This document shows, in pieces, positions 8,901-18,600 of a stretch of 46,432 nt of DNA. The notes beneath the pieces are model-generated. The model did no database searches. It saw nothing but the letters and a program-made list of their open reading frames with translations, and was not told the origin of the DNA. The DNA is from an uncultured Christensenella sp. (GTDB taxonomy: Bacteria > Bacillota > Clostridia > Christensenellales > Borkfalkiaceae): positions 1-46,432 of the forward strand of contig CAJUCM010000013.1 in assembly GCA_910585235.1 (NCBI GenBank), given 5' to 3'. How positions within the stretch are numbered: position 1 is the first letter of the stretch; each line of letters starts with the position of its first letter. The translations under genes and the position numbers were made by a program.

Positions 8901-9443
8901 GGATGGGATATGGGCGGCGACGCGCTTCGTTTCGATTTGAATAAAATCACTGCGCAAGACAGTACGCAGACCTTCCAGATCGACTTTAAGTTTACTTCGC
9001 TCAAAGGAAACAATATGGAACTTTCTTTCGGATTCCGTACGGGCAATTGGGACGGTTGGGCAGGAAGTCTTGGTTACAGACCTAACTGGGACGGTGGCGA
9101 TAATAAAGCGAACGAAATGCAGGTGCAGGGTTGGCTGAAAAATCCGAGCAATCAGGACGCAAGCGGATCGTTTGAAGTAGATGCTGGGAAAGTGCCTACC
9201 GTGACCGCAGGTACGACGTTCTTCGGAAGAGTTACGCGTACGCTTGACGGCGACAATAACGTAATTTACAAAGCGTATTATTCGGTGGACGGAACGGCGT
9301 ACAATCAGCTTTGCGAGTATAACGTCGGAACGTCGAGCTTAAACGGCAGGGCGGCAAAATACGTTTATGCGCTACAAATCAGTTTCGGCGGTAATAACGG
9401 TTACTACCTTGAAAATCTGAAAATCACTTCTCCCGTCACCTGA
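5925..9443 (+). CDS. Large surface lipoprotein: His/Cys repeats, BspA-type LRRs, Ig-like domains, jelly roll
   Basis: A 1172-residue exported protein. The signal ends in a lipobox (LAAC, C24; C20 is an alternative), so it should be anchored to the outer face of the membrane. Residues ~29-125 carry three to four repeats with HWxxCxxC and spaced histidines, resembling small metal-binding knuckles. Residues ~150-430 are leucine-rich repeats of the BspA/Treponema type (patterns such as IGxxAFxxCxxLxxIxIP). About 450-880 are Ig-like beta domains. The final ~230 residues look like a jelly-roll carbohydrate-binding domain rich in W and G. No catalytic motif was seen. Located between a GH43 and a GH35, it is probably a glycan capture or adhesion protein; its ligand is unknown. 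Confidence 0.75.
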   Translation: MKKFWKLGFALLPAVIGAACLAACGDTEHTHTFQDGWTNDGNEHWHSATCEHTEETDGRAPHSFEVVKSSDQHWQECTVCHYKKDEGAHVYEFNYDGDHHWQECTFCGDKKDKEAHAMVEGACDCGYVDPAQRIVYTLIGNEYEVSLSAAALNDRTFTSFEIPEEYEGKKVRKIAENGFNGAKYLKEITIPKTVWYIGDYAFGDCAALTGITLPATLQELGNQVFSGCKELAGTVVIPSNITVIGENLFLNCEKLQGVTFAEGTTRIGTQAFANCKSLIAIEIPETVEYIGLKAFKGTGLTEVSVPVSVTTLCAYAFQDCTALTTATVNANVEYATGAWFKGCTALETLTLPFVGQDVYPLEVSASALGFAFGTENYGTAETVQAVEQDGVTYYMPKSLKALTVLGGYIKSGAFDNCSMLGNVTLKEAVTAETDTFENCTANFTVEFTASVKNLQILKDEASVNTAHAGETLALSYETTRFATVTVAVTKGDAAATESDYTYNKENHTIVFNTVGNYTVTVIATTGAGEPAQRAVTIEITLPAPELSEITLDPATAELTAGGTVETTLSFTADEESEISVVVKKDGVAVEGVYDEASKKITVNAVGVYTIEVTATRNGQPVTKTAIFSVSNAEAVKPEITLSATSATVAEGTGSTLTVSVNYPEGATKKNETFTFAKLNGSAFENADANDYEWNEETKTFTPKVAGTYQIKLSALTEEGGEAEQTVTVTATVAEITLSLTTAKTNGWVRAVADTETEIVYEVTGYAGGYNVTFEKSVDAASIAAASGKTAVNVSFGEPDTVTFKVIYTHKTDATKKVELEIPVSFVSSADAPVLGEDPFGGTYSTLVTSTGLMLYFNVIDGANQISAENVSFACVDQSALKDLKADGKVTVTKVNGLDNQWFALIEDFDGDNNKANGQISIKLTATVDGKTAAATKVFEVKPVATDNQSEITKYMKAVLGENFQSNVQFIGNSGIRQNMIVSKTGIIHHRSGGWDMGGDALRFDLNKITAQDSTQTFQIDFKFTSLKGNNMELSFGFRTGNWDGWAGSLGYRPNWDGGDNKANEMQVQGWLKNPSNQDASGSFEVDAGKVPTVTAGTTFFGRVTRTLDGDNNVIYKAYYSVDGTAYNQLCEYNVGTSSLNGRAAKYVYALQISFGGNNGYYLENLKITSPVT

Positions 9444-9619
9444 GAAATAGGGTTACAATTTATTCCCCCCCCCAACCTCTCCGATTTCGGTATCAGGAGA
9501 AGGGGAGGTTTCGGGATGGGGAATTTGTAGGGGCGCGCCCCTACGCTATGTTAGCGGAACGCTAACATAAAAAGAATTAACAGAAATACGCGACTAATTT
9601 TTGAAAAGGATAAATATTT
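9444..9619. repeat. Short intergenic region with C9 tract and three tandem hairpins
   Basis: After the lipoprotein stop come nine C residues (9465-9473) and then three inverted repeats. The first is AACCTCTCC (9474-9482) pairing with GGGGAGGTT (9502-9510). The second is a perfect 18-bp palindrome GTAGGGGCGCGCCCCTAC (9527-9544). The third is a perfect 10-bp stem, TATGTTAGCG/CGCTAACATA (9547-9556/9560-9569), with loop GAA. None is followed by a good T tract, so they look more like a repeat element or RNA processing/stability structure than a terminator. The GH35 ribosome binding site (AAAAGGAT) follows near 9603-9610. Confidence 0.65.
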
Positions 9620-12160
9620 ATGGCAAACAAAGAGAGTGTTTTGATTGACGCTCGCGGCGTTAAAATCGGCGGCAAGTACACGGAACTTTTATGCGCTTCG
9701 CTTTTCTATTTCCGCATTCCCCGCGCGCATTGGGCGGAGAGGATCGAAAAATTAAAGCGTTCGGGCTATAACTGCGTAGACGTATATTTGCCCTGGAACT
9801 ATCATGAACGTGAAGACGGTTCTTTCGACTTTACGGGGGAACGCGACCTGAAAGAGTTTCTTTCTCTTTTGGCAGAATCGGGAATTTACGTAATCGTACG
9901 ACCCGGTCCCTATATCTGTTCGGAATGGACGGGAGGGGCGATCCCCGCGCGCATTCTCGAATCGGGAATGCCCGTCCGTTGCGACGATAAAGCATTTCTC
10001 GGCGAAGTGGAGCGGTGGTATTTCGCCGCGCTGAAAGAGGTCGCTCCGTTCGAGTACGGAAAGGGCGGTACGGTCATTCTGTTACAGCTTGATAACGAGC
10101 TTGATTTTTACGTCTGTCCCGATCCCAATGCCTATATCGGAAAGCTCAGAGATATGGCGAAAAAAGCGGGGATCACCGTACCCTATTTTTGCTGTGCGGG
10201 GCAGTACGGCATCGAGAAATCGGGCGGGATGACCGAGGGCGTCAATAAGACTTTGAACTGTTATCCCGACAGCCTCGACACCTCGTTCGATCGGGAATTG
10301 CGCGGTTACGGTTTATTGTTCAGAGAAAAGGGCGAAGCGCTCATGGTTTCCGAGACAAACCGCGATCACTTCCTGCTCAGAAGGGAGCTCTCCTGCGGAA
10401 GTAAACTTCTCGGCGCATATAACCAAGTCGGTGGGAACAATTTCGATTTCAATGAATCGGTCAACAACTGGGGCGATCCCGTTGCGTTTCTTGCGGCAGA
10501 ATACGATTTCAGCTCGATGATCGATACGGCGGGGAATTATACCGGCGAAGTAAGGCAAGCGTTTTTGTTTTCGCTGGTGCTCAATGCGCTCGGCGAGAAG
10601 ATTGCGGGCGCGCTTCCCGCAAAAGATACGGTCGTACCCACGGCTTGCAATTTTCCCTATGCAGAGGGTGGAATGTCCGTTTTGGAACTGTTTGGCGGAG
10701 GGAAAGCGGTATGCGCTGCAAACTTCGGGGAAGAGGAGGGGCTTGTAAGTTTTTCGCTCGACGGCAGAAAAATAACGGCTTCCGTTCCCGCGCGCACCGC
10801 ACCGTTTCTCCTTTTTAACGTTGATCTCAGGGAGAGCGGGGTAAACGCCGTTTTGGCTTGCTCGAATTGCGAACTTATCGGGATCGGCAAGAATCAACTT
10901 ACGTTCCTTGCAAGCAATACGCCGTTTGTATGGCTAGATTTCGGCGACGGAAAGGAAGTGACGGTCGGAAAAAGCGGGATCGTAAACGGAGTTTTGATCA
11001 ATTTTGCGACCTTAGATGAAATAATGCCCGCAGACCTGAAAGGACATCTTTACAAGAACGGCGGAAAGGTAAAGCCGTACTTATCGGACGCGGTTCCCGC
11101 ATTCCGGAAATATCCTGCGAAAGAGCGCGTGAACTTCGGCGAACTCGGCGTGAGCGGAGGTATTGCTAAATTTACGGTACAGATCCCGAAAGGGAAAAAA
11201 CTGTTTGTTGAAGCGCCCGCCGATATGCTCTCCTACGAGACGGACGGAAAATGTTATCCCACCCTTCTTGCGGACGGTAAAAATATGTATCTTCCCGCTT
11301 CCGAAAGCGGAAAATACGTCGTTACGGCGCAAAAATGGGGGCATTGCAATTTTGACGATCCGCAAGCGCCGTCTCTGCGTCTCTCCTGCAAAAAGGGCGT
11401 GACTTCCTTCGGCTATGTGGAGAGGGAAGAAAAACTCGGAAGAGCGAATTTTAAACTGCTCTCTTCGTTCGGGGATCGGGAAATCGACCTTTCCGAACCC
11501 TATCCGATCCGCATTGATATTTCCAAGTGGAATACGACGATCAAACCCTGTATTTGCGCTTATACGTTCCCCGTAAAGCGCACGGCGGAAAGGCTGATCC
11601 TGACGACGTCGGAAGCGGCGGAAGTCGCCGTCTATCTTGACGGAAAACTTCTCGGCTTATGTGATTTCGGCTCGTTTGAACTGACTTCGTTCTGCGAGCG
11701 GGACAGGGAATACCGTATGACGCTCGTCTATCGCAAACGCGTCTGGACGCAGGACGTCGGGGAAGCGCGTCTCTATTCGGTCAACGCCGTCAAGGCGGAG
11801 AGCGAAGTACTCTCCAAACGGGAATTTTCCCGTTTCAAGGCGGAAAAGAACAAAGAAATTTCGCTTCCTCTGCAACTTACAGCGGGTAAACCGTTTGCAT
11901 TTGCAGTTGACGTTTCGGACGTGCAAAAAGAGGGCTTCCTCGTGTTTGAGGGCAAGAACGTGCTGCTCACCTGCGTTTTGGGCGGGAGGGTCGTAAGCAG
12001 AAATCTGATCGGCTGGGAGAACGCGCCCCGTATTTCGGGCGGCGATCCCAAAAAAGTATATCTCAGTCCTGCATGGTGCAAACGGGATAAAATTCTCTCG
12101 GTTTATGCAGAACCCCTCGGAGAGGGTGCGGTAATTACGAACGCCGCGTATCTCCTTTAA
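9620..12160 (+). CDS. GH35-like beta-galactosidase, cytoplasmic
   Basis: An 846-residue protein without signal peptide. The N-terminal TIM barrel has GH35 landmarks: VDVYLPWNYHE (53-63), RPGPYICSEWTGGAIP (94-109) and QLDNE (156-160), where E160 is the likely acid/base. VSETNRD (243-249) holds E245, a candidate nucleophile. In most GH35 enzymes the acid/base motif reads QxENE, so the D before N is a deviation. The long C-terminal half is beta-rich, as in the family. GH35 enzymes remove terminal beta-galactose; here the enzyme probably hydrolyses imported galacto-oligosaccharides, since an ABC importer follows directly. The unusual motifs leave room for a different substrate. Confidence 0.8.
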   Translation: MANKESVLIDARGVKIGGKYTELLCASLFYFRIPRAHWAERIEKLKRSGYNCVDVYLPWNYHEREDGSFDFTGERDLKEFLSLLAESGIYVIVRPGPYICSEWTGGAIPARILESGMPVRCDDKAFLGEVERWYFAALKEVAPFEYGKGGTVILLQLDNELDFYVCPDPNAYIGKLRDMAKKAGITVPYFCCAGQYGIEKSGGMTEGVNKTLNCYPDSLDTSFDRELRGYGLLFREKGEALMVSETNRDHFLLRRELSCGSKLLGAYNQVGGNNFDFNESVNNWGDPVAFLAAEYDFSSMIDTAGNYTGEVRQAFLFSLVLNALGEKIAGALPAKDTVVPTACNFPYAEGGMSVLELFGGGKAVCAANFGEEEGLVSFSLDGRKITASVPARTAPFLLFNVDLRESGVNAVLACSNCELIGIGKNQLTFLASNTPFVWLDFGDGKEVTVGKSGIVNGVLINFATLDEIMPADLKGHLYKNGGKVKPYLSDAVPAFRKYPAKERVNFGELGVSGGIAKFTVQIPKGKKLFVEAPADMLSYETDGKCYPTLLADGKNMYLPASESGKYVVTAQKWGHCNFDDPQAPSLRLSCKKGVTSFGYVEREEKLGRANFKLLSSFGDREIDLSEPYPIRIDISKWNTTIKPCICAYTFPVKRTAERLILTTSEAAEVAVYLDGKLLGLCDFGSFELTSFCERDREYRMTLVYRKRVWTQDVGEARLYSVNAVKAESEVLSKREFSRFKAEKNKEISLPLQLTAGKPFAFAVDVSDVQKEGFLVFEGKNVLLTCVLGGRVVSRNLIGWENAPRISGGDPKKVYLSPAWCKRDKILSVYAEPLGEGAVITNAAYLL

Positions 12161-12201
12161 CAAACAGAAAAAAAATAGAAATTATTTTGGAGGTAAAAAT
12201 T

Positions 12202-13626
12202 ATGAAAAAAGTAACAGCTTGTCTCACGGCAGTCGCCCTGGCAGGCACCGTAGCGGCGACCGCCGCTACAATGGCGGGATGCGGTTCGAGCGACCTTAGG
12301 ATTCTGCTCCTTGCAAACAATGCAGAGGACGCGTTCTACAAGCAGTATTTTGCAGAACTTGAAGAGGAATACGGCATTTCGATCAAGTACAACGGCTATG
12401 AGGAATCGAGCTATTACGATAAACTCTCCGTTGAAATGACGCAGGGAAAGACGCCCGATATTTTCTTTCTGCGTCCGAACGAGATCTTGCAGTTCAGAGA
12501 CGATTTGCAGAGCGTTGAAGACTACATGACGGCGCAGAAAGCGTTGGAAACTCCCGCCGTCAACTTCGACGACATTTCCGAACTTGCGCTCGATATGTAT
12601 CGTTACAACGAGACGACGAAAAAGATGGATTCGGAAAACGGCTCGCTCTATGCGTTCCCCAAGGATCTTTCGACCCAGCAGTTCGGCTACAACAAGACGA
12701 TCGTCGCGCAGTACACCGAGTATTTTACCGATAACGATCTTCCGCTTCCTTGGGAACTCGGGAAGGGAAACTTTGCGAACAAGAAATCGTACACCTGGAC
12801 GGAGTATAAAGCGATCTGCGAACATATTTCCACCGAGTCGCAGGGCGAGGAATTCGGGTGCGACGTTCCCGACATCGAGATCATTGCAAAATCGATGGGC
12901 GGAGAACTTTTGAATCTTGAAACGGGTAAGGTTACGATCACGTCGGCGGAGATGAAAAAAGCCGTTAAGTATCAGGCGGAACTCTGCACGGCGGCTTCGG
13001 GCAAAAAACCTGCGGCGGACCGCGTGGAAGCGTCCTATGCGAATTTCACGATCGGCAAAGTCGCCTTTTACAGCCAGTGCGGAACCTGGGAAGTAGGCGA
13101 TTACAACAAGGCGTTCAATAAAAACGAAGGCGACGATAACTGGGGTCTTATGCCCACGCCTACGGAGAACGGGGACGATAGCTGGCAGGGCATGATCACG
13201 TCCGCCGGATACGTCGTTTCCAAATACAGCAAGCAAGCCGACCTCGCAAAGGAAATCGCGGCTTCGTTTATGACGCGTAAAATGCAGACCAGAATGATGA
13301 CGCAGGGGCTTAGCCTGCCTCTTCTGAAAAGTCTTTCCGACGCGTACGTCAACCCCGAAAACGACGATCAGTATTCGCCTTCGACGAGAAGCGTATTCAT
13401 CGACGTTATCAGTGGCGAGCACGGCTTTATTCCCGTGAAGTATTCCACCTATGACAGCAACTGGATGTCGGCGTTCACGAACAAGCTCGACGCAATGTAT
13501 AAAGTGCTGGTCACGAGCAACGGCTCCAAGACGCCTTTGCAGTTCTTCAACAGCGATGAAGATATGGGTTGGGAAACCATGCAGAATTCGATGCAGACGG
13601 AATATGACAGCACGAAAAACAAATAA
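12202..13626 (+). CDS. Sugar ABC transporter substrate-binding lipoprotein
   Basis: A 474-residue extracellular solute-binding protein of the family 1 (MalE/UgpB-like) type. The start at 12202 follows TTGGAGG (12187-12193) with good spacing. The signal ends in MAGC (lipid-modified cysteine C27). The mature part has the expected size, with aromatic residues spread over two lobes and typical stretches such as TPDIFFLRPNE and YAFPKDLSTQQFGYNK. It should capture oligosaccharides released by the surface enzymes and pass them to the two permeases directly downstream. The ligand is not readable from sequence; galactose- or arabinose-containing oligosaccharides are inferred from the locus. Confidence 0.9.
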   Translation: MKKVTACLTAVALAGTVAATAATMAGCGSSDLRILLLANNAEDAFYKQYFAELEEEYGISIKYNGYEESSYYDKLSVEMTQGKTPDIFFLRPNEILQFRDDLQSVEDYMTAQKALETPAVNFDDISELALDMYRYNETTKKMDSENGSLYAFPKDLSTQQFGYNKTIVAQYTEYFTDNDLPLPWELGKGNFANKKSYTWTEYKAICEHISTESQGEEFGCDVPDIEIIAKSMGGELLNLETGKVTITSAEMKKAVKYQAELCTAASGKKPAADRVEASYANFTIGKVAFYSQCGTWEVGDYNKAFNKNEGDDNWGLMPTPTENGDDSWQGMITSAGYVVSKYSKQADLAKEIAASFMTRKMQTRMMTQGLSLPLLKSLSDAYVNPENDDQYSPSTRSVFIDVISGEHGFIPVKYSTYDSNWMSAFTNKLDAMYKVLVTSNGSKTPLQFFNSDEDMGWETMQNSMQTEYDSTKNK

Positions 13627-13645
13627 TTTTAACAGGGGTTAAATT

Positions 13646-14614
13646 ATGGTTGAGGATACTATGAAAAATGAACTCGCGGATGAGGGGACGGTCGTCCCCC
13701 TCCGTGAAGGAAAGAAGAGACCGAAAAAGCCTTCAAACCCCATGGCAAAACGTGAGAATCTTGTCGGTTGGCTCTTCTGTTCCCCGATCATTATCGGAAT
13801 TCTCGTGTTTACGGCGTTGCCCGTGATCCTTTCGCTTATTTCGATGTTCTACGATTGGAACGGGCGCGTATTCGTAACCGATGCGGAAATGGTCGGCTTT
13901 GAAAATTTTAAGTACGTATTTACCGATTCGCAACACAGATACGGGCTTGCGCTCAAAAATATGCTGGTATTTGCAATTCAGATCCCGATCGGATTGTTCC
14001 TCGGTATGTTCTTGGGAATCGCGATGAACCGTGCCATGAAAGGCGTACAGACGTTCAGAATCCTGTATTATCTGCCGTCCGTCATGAGTATCGTCGCAGT
14101 CACGATCGTATTCCAGAAGCTGTTCGATTACGGCGGTTATCTGAATAATCTGTTCGGCACGAAAGTGGGTTGGCTCATCACCGACGCGGGAATCGGCTTT
14201 ACCGTCAACTTCCTCATGATTTGGAAGGGCGTAGGCTATACGGCGCTCATGTACATAGCGGGGTTGCAGTCGGTTTCCACAGACCAGCTCGAAGCCGCGA
14301 AGATCGACGGAGCGAACGGTTGGACGGTTTTCTATAAAATCACGCTTCCCGCGCTCTATCCCATTACGTTCTATCTGCTCGTCACGGGCATTATGGGTGG
14401 TTTGCAGGTATTCAACGAACCCTATATCCTTGCAGAATACGGCACGAATTATAACGCGATCACGCCCGTTTCGTATGTGTATTACTTCCGCGACATCAAG
14501 AACGGGGCAAGATACGGCGTTTCGGCGGTGGCGGCATGGTTTTTGGCGCTGCTCATTCTTATCGTAACGATGATTCAGATGTATTTCGACAATAAAAAGG
14601 ATAAGGAGGCGTAA
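13646..14614 (+). CDS. Sugar ABC transporter permease, first subunit (LacF/UgpA type)
   Basis: A 322-residue inner-membrane protein with six predicted transmembrane segments after a basic cytoplasmic N-terminus. The EAA loop that contacts the ATPase is clear: EAAKIDGANGWTVFYKITLP at about residues 214-233. It starts 19 nt after the binding-protein gene and ends 1 nt before the second permease. The start at 13646 is preceded by AGGGG; an internal ATG at 13661 is a possible alternative. No ATPase gene is present in the locus, so a shared MsmK/UgpC-type ATPase encoded elsewhere is probably used, as is common for such importers in Bacillota. Confidence 0.92.
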   Translation: MVEDTMKNELADEGTVVPLREGKKRPKKPSNPMAKRENLVGWLFCSPIIIGILVFTALPVILSLISMFYDWNGRVFVTDAEMVGFENFKYVFTDSQHRYGLALKNMLVFAIQIPIGLFLGMFLGIAMNRAMKGVQTFRILYYLPSVMSIVAVTIVFQKLFDYGGYLNNLFGTKVGWLITDAGIGFTVNFLMIWKGVGYTALMYIAGLQSVSTDQLEAAKIDGANGWTVFYKITLPALYPITFYLLVTGIMGGLQVFNEPYILAEYGTNYNAITPVSYVYYFRDIKNGARYGVSAVAAWFLALLILIVTMIQMYFDNKKDKEA

Positions 14615-14615
14615 C

Positions 14616-15596
14616 ATGGAAGATACGAATTTGAATCTGACCGAATCTGAAGTGGCGGCTTCCGCGGTACAGAGCGGGGAAAAAGAGACTTTCTCCGAAA
14701 AAACGAAGAAATTTTTCAAGGGACTCGGTCCGTTCTTCAAAAAATGCTGGCATAATTTCACGCATATGAAGCGCAAGACGGTCGCGGATATTTTCGTCTG
14801 GATCATACTCGCGCTCGGCGCGTTCGTCGTACTCATTCCGTTTATCTGGATGATCCTTGCGACGTTTAAGGACGCGACGGAAATTTACGCGTCGAACATT
14901 TTCCCCAAAAAGTGGACGGGTGAAAACTACGCGCTCATGTGGGAGAGAGTAGATTTGTTGCGCGGATTTTTGAACAGCTTTTTAACGACCGTTCCCGTCG
15001 TGTTGGTGCAAGTCGTGGTTTCGGCGATGGCGGCTTATGCGTTTGCAAAGCTCGACTTCAAGGGTAAAAACTCGCTCTTCCTCGTCATGCTCTCCACGAT
15101 GATGGTTCCTTTTGCGGTCGTCATGTTGCCGCAGGCGTGGTTGTTCGGCAGGCTCGGGCTGACGGAAGGACCGCTCGCGGTCATTATTCCGAAGCTGTTC
15201 GGCTCGATCACGACGGTGTTCTTCCTCCGTCAGTTCCTGTACGGAATTCCGAAGAGCATTTCCGAGGCGGCGCTCCTCGACGGCGCGGGCTATACGAGAA
15301 TTTTCGTTTCGATCATTCTTCCGCTCATCATGCCGGCGCTTGCGACGCAGTTCATTCTTTCGTTCATCGGCAACTGGAACGACTATCTCGGACCGATGCT
15401 CTTTATTAACGACGAAGCGTGGTATACGTTGCCGCTTATGGTCAACTCGCTCAACAAGAACTCTGGCGGTACGGCGACCGCGATCCCGCAGACGCTTGCG
15501 GCTTCGCTCATTTCGCTGATCCCGATCGTGATCGTGTTCGCGGTGTTCCAGAAGAAGATCATCGGCTCTATCGTATTCTCGGCAGTAAAAGGATAA
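14616..15596 (+). CDS. Sugar ABC transporter permease, second subunit (LacG/UgpE type)
   Basis: A 326-residue inner-membrane protein with a ~55-residue charged cytoplasmic N-terminal extension before six transmembrane segments. The EAA loop reads EAALLDGAGYTRIFVSIILP. It begins 1 nt after the first permease, with GGAGG just upstream inside the preceding gene, so the two are translated together. It forms the membrane channel with the first permease. The following intergenic hairpin (15610-15648) separates the importer from the surface enzymes. Confidence 0.92.
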   Translation: MEDTNLNLTESEVAASAVQSGEKETFSEKTKKFFKGLGPFFKKCWHNFTHMKRKTVADIFVWIILALGAFVVLIPFIWMILATFKDATEIYASNIFPKKWTGENYALMWERVDLLRGFLNSFLTTVPVVLVQVVVSAMAAYAFAKLDFKGKNSLFLVMLSTMMVPFAVVMLPQAWLFGRLGLTEGPLAVIIPKLFGSITTVFFLRQFLYGIPKSISEAALLDGAGYTRIFVSIILPLIMPALATQFILSFIGNWNDYLGPMLFINDEAWYTLPLMVNSLNKNSGGTATAIPQTLAASLISLIPIVIVFAVFQKKIIGSIVFSAVKG

Positions 15597-15609
15597 AAGA
15601 TTTTTCAAT

Positions 15610-15648
15610 CCGCATAATCTCTTTTGGGAGACCTAAGAGATTATGCGG
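15610..15648 (+). terminator. Intercistronic hairpin, weak terminator or processing site
   Basis: A perfect 14-bp stem (CCGCATAATCTCTT at 15610-15623 pairing with 15635-15648) and an 11-nt loop, between the permease and GH30 genes. The T tract begins about 8 nt after the stem, so termination would be partial at best. It could protect the transporter mRNA or uncouple expression of the halves of the locus. Confidence 0.55.
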
Positions 15649-15677
15649 GAAATTGATTTTTTGATAAGGGAGTTGTT

Positions 15678-18600
15678 ATGAGACAAAAAATAAAGAAAAC
15701 GGGCAAGAGGTCGGCGGCGCTTGCATTGTGCGGCGCTTTAAGCCTTTCGTTCCTTGCGGGCGGAATCGCGTCCGCAGTCGGAGGGAAGTATCAGGCGTTT
15801 GCTTCCACTGCCGACACGATTACAATCAACACAGGCATGAAATATCAGACGCTCGACGGCTGGGGGTCTACGCTCGCCTGGTGGGCGAACGAAATCGGCG
15901 ACTGGACGAAGCCGAGCGCGGTCGGCACGACGCAGCGCGAATATATCATGGAATTATTGTACGGGAAGGACGGACTTGACTGGAACATCGCCCGTTACAA
16001 TATCGGCGGCGGAGACGATCCCTCGCATACGCACATGCCCGACGCGCGCAATATGCCGGGTTTCAAGGGGGCAAGGGAAAAGACCGAAGAGGAAAAAGCC
16101 GACCCCGATAACCCTTACGCGGGCAACTTTGTTCCCGACGAGCTCTATTGCTTCGAGGATCCGAGCGGCATGACGAAGAGCTGGGAGCAGACGACGGACT
16201 ATAACCAGCTTTGGGTTCTCGACTGGATCCAGAAGAATCGCGACGACGTGATGACGGAGTTCTTCTCGAACTCGCCCCCTTACTGGATGACGAAGTCGGG
16301 TTGCGCTTCGGGTATGGAGGACGGTTCTGCAAACCTGAGAGACGAGTATATCGAGGGCTACGTCGATTATTTCCTCGACGTATACGAATATCTTCTCTCG
16401 CAGGGCTTCGAGTTCGACTATCTGCAACCCTTCAACGAATCGACTTCGGGGCAGTGGCACGGCTTTACGGGCTCGCAGGAGGGGTGCGATTTTACGATCG
16501 AACAGAAAATTGAAGTCCTTGCGCGCTTGCAGGACGAAGTGAAGGCGCGCGGCTACGACATCGGCTATAACTATTCCGACGAGGTCGATTCGAGCAAGGA
16601 CGTCGAAGTTTTCTCGGATACGTACAATTCCAGTTATAAGGCGTCCAACGGCATGACGGGAAAGGATATCATCAAGAATGCCGAAAAATTCACTTATCAC
16701 ATCTACGGCTATACGACGGGCAGCGCGAGCTGGCTGAGAAGAGCCGCAAATCTCTTCGATAAGGAAGTGGAGATGTCCGAAATCTGTTGGACGAGGGGCG
16801 ATAAGCACGACGTAAACGATATGTCGACCGCATTCCAGTATTCCACCTCCATCATCGATATTCTCAAATACGGCGGTGCGCAGTCCTATATTTTCTGGCA
16901 GGGCGTAGAGGATAAAGTCGGGCAGATCAACGGCGGAAGCAACTACGGTCTGTTGCAGGGAGTGTATTACTCGGCGGAAGAGGCGCTCGAAAAAGGCGTC
17001 GACATCGCCTCGTTGGGACTCGCCTATCAGGACGTTACGACCTCCAAAGCTTATTACGTCACGGGTCAGTATTCCAAGTACATGAAAAAGGGCTATACGA
17101 TTATTGAATGTCTCGGCGACAGATCGCTTGCGGCGGTCTCCCCGAACGGCGACGAGGTCGTTATCGTCAAGCAGAACGACGACAAGAGTCCCAAGGAGCT
17201 GACTTTCAATCTCGACGGGTTCAACGCGACGGGGATCACCAAGGTGACGACCGACGAAACGCAGAACTGGGGCAAGGAATACCTCGGCGTGAGCGGGACG
17301 ACGTTCAAAGATACCGTTTCAGCAAACTCCGTTACGACTTATATCATCGAGGGCGTGCAGACGAAGGGCGATTCGCACTTTATCGACAGCTCGGATATTG
17401 AGCTCAAAAACGAAGTGACGATCAACGGCGACAGAGAGTTTACGTTTAGCAATAATTATAAATTCAGCGAAATCAATGCGCTGATTACCGAAGAACCCGA
17501 GGAGGAAGCGCTGTATATTACGTTTGCAAATCAGCACGATAAGAGCAAATATAAAGATAACGGCGGCAAATCTAAGGACTATCTTTACGGCGGCACTTTT
17601 TATACGAATAACACGGCGGATTACGTAGTCCTGCATTTTAAGGGGACGGGTTTCAGTCTTATCGCGCCGCAAAAGAGCGACGCGGGCACCGTCAATATCT
17701 GGATCGATCCTCAGATACAGGGGAACACGATCTCTTCTTCGTCGACTCCCGTCGAAGTGAGCTTGAAAAAGACGGAATCGATCTGGCGCGGGGAGGTTTA
17801 CAGAAATAACGAATTGGACGACGGCTGGCATACCGTTTACGTTTCGCCCAAGAGCGGTTATTTCAACTTTGACGGCTTCTTTGTATTTACCGAAAAGGAT
17901 AAGACGGCGGATGCTATCGTTGCTCCTACGCTCAACGACGCGGCGGCAAGCCTGAAAGACGGCAAGCTGTTTGCAGGCTTTCAAAAAGACGATTCGCTGA
18001 CGGAGGGCGGCTACGAATACTTTATGGAATACCGCAAGGCGGGCGGAGAGTGGGTTCGCTCTTCGGTGCAGGCGGTCGAGGCCGACGGCGCATTTTTGAT
18101 CGAAGATACGCCTTCGTTCCATGCCGACCGCTACGACGTGCGCGTCGTCGCGGTCAAGGGTGCAGATACGCGCGTTTCCTCGGCAAAAGCCGTATACTTC
18201 AATCCGACCAAGAGCGGCGTTCTCTATTACGTCGATTGCGGAACGGGCATTTACTCGAATACGTTCGCAGGAAGAGTTTTGGGCGAGTATAACTCCGCTT
18301 ACGATAAGCCGTTCGGAACCGATCTTGCGACGGGTAAGGCGTGGGGTTATTTGAACGTGAACGGAAGCACGAGCGGTCACTATCCCGCGGACGACGCGTT
18401 CGGAAGCGTTGCTTCGGGCGACTTTACGACGGATAACAAAATTACCTACAAATTTACGATCCCTACGGCGGGGACATACAGAATGACGCTCGGCACGTTC
18501 GACCCGTGGTCTACCCGCGTCGGCGAATATACGCTTACGGGCGATCAGGGTATGGCTCAGATTAGCGGCAGTTTTACGACGCAGAAGAGCGCGAGATTGG

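Noticed and set aside
12157..13422. A 421-codon minus-strand open frame
   Set aside because: Shadow of the binding-protein gene, which has a clear lipobox, ribosome binding site and family match on the plus strand.
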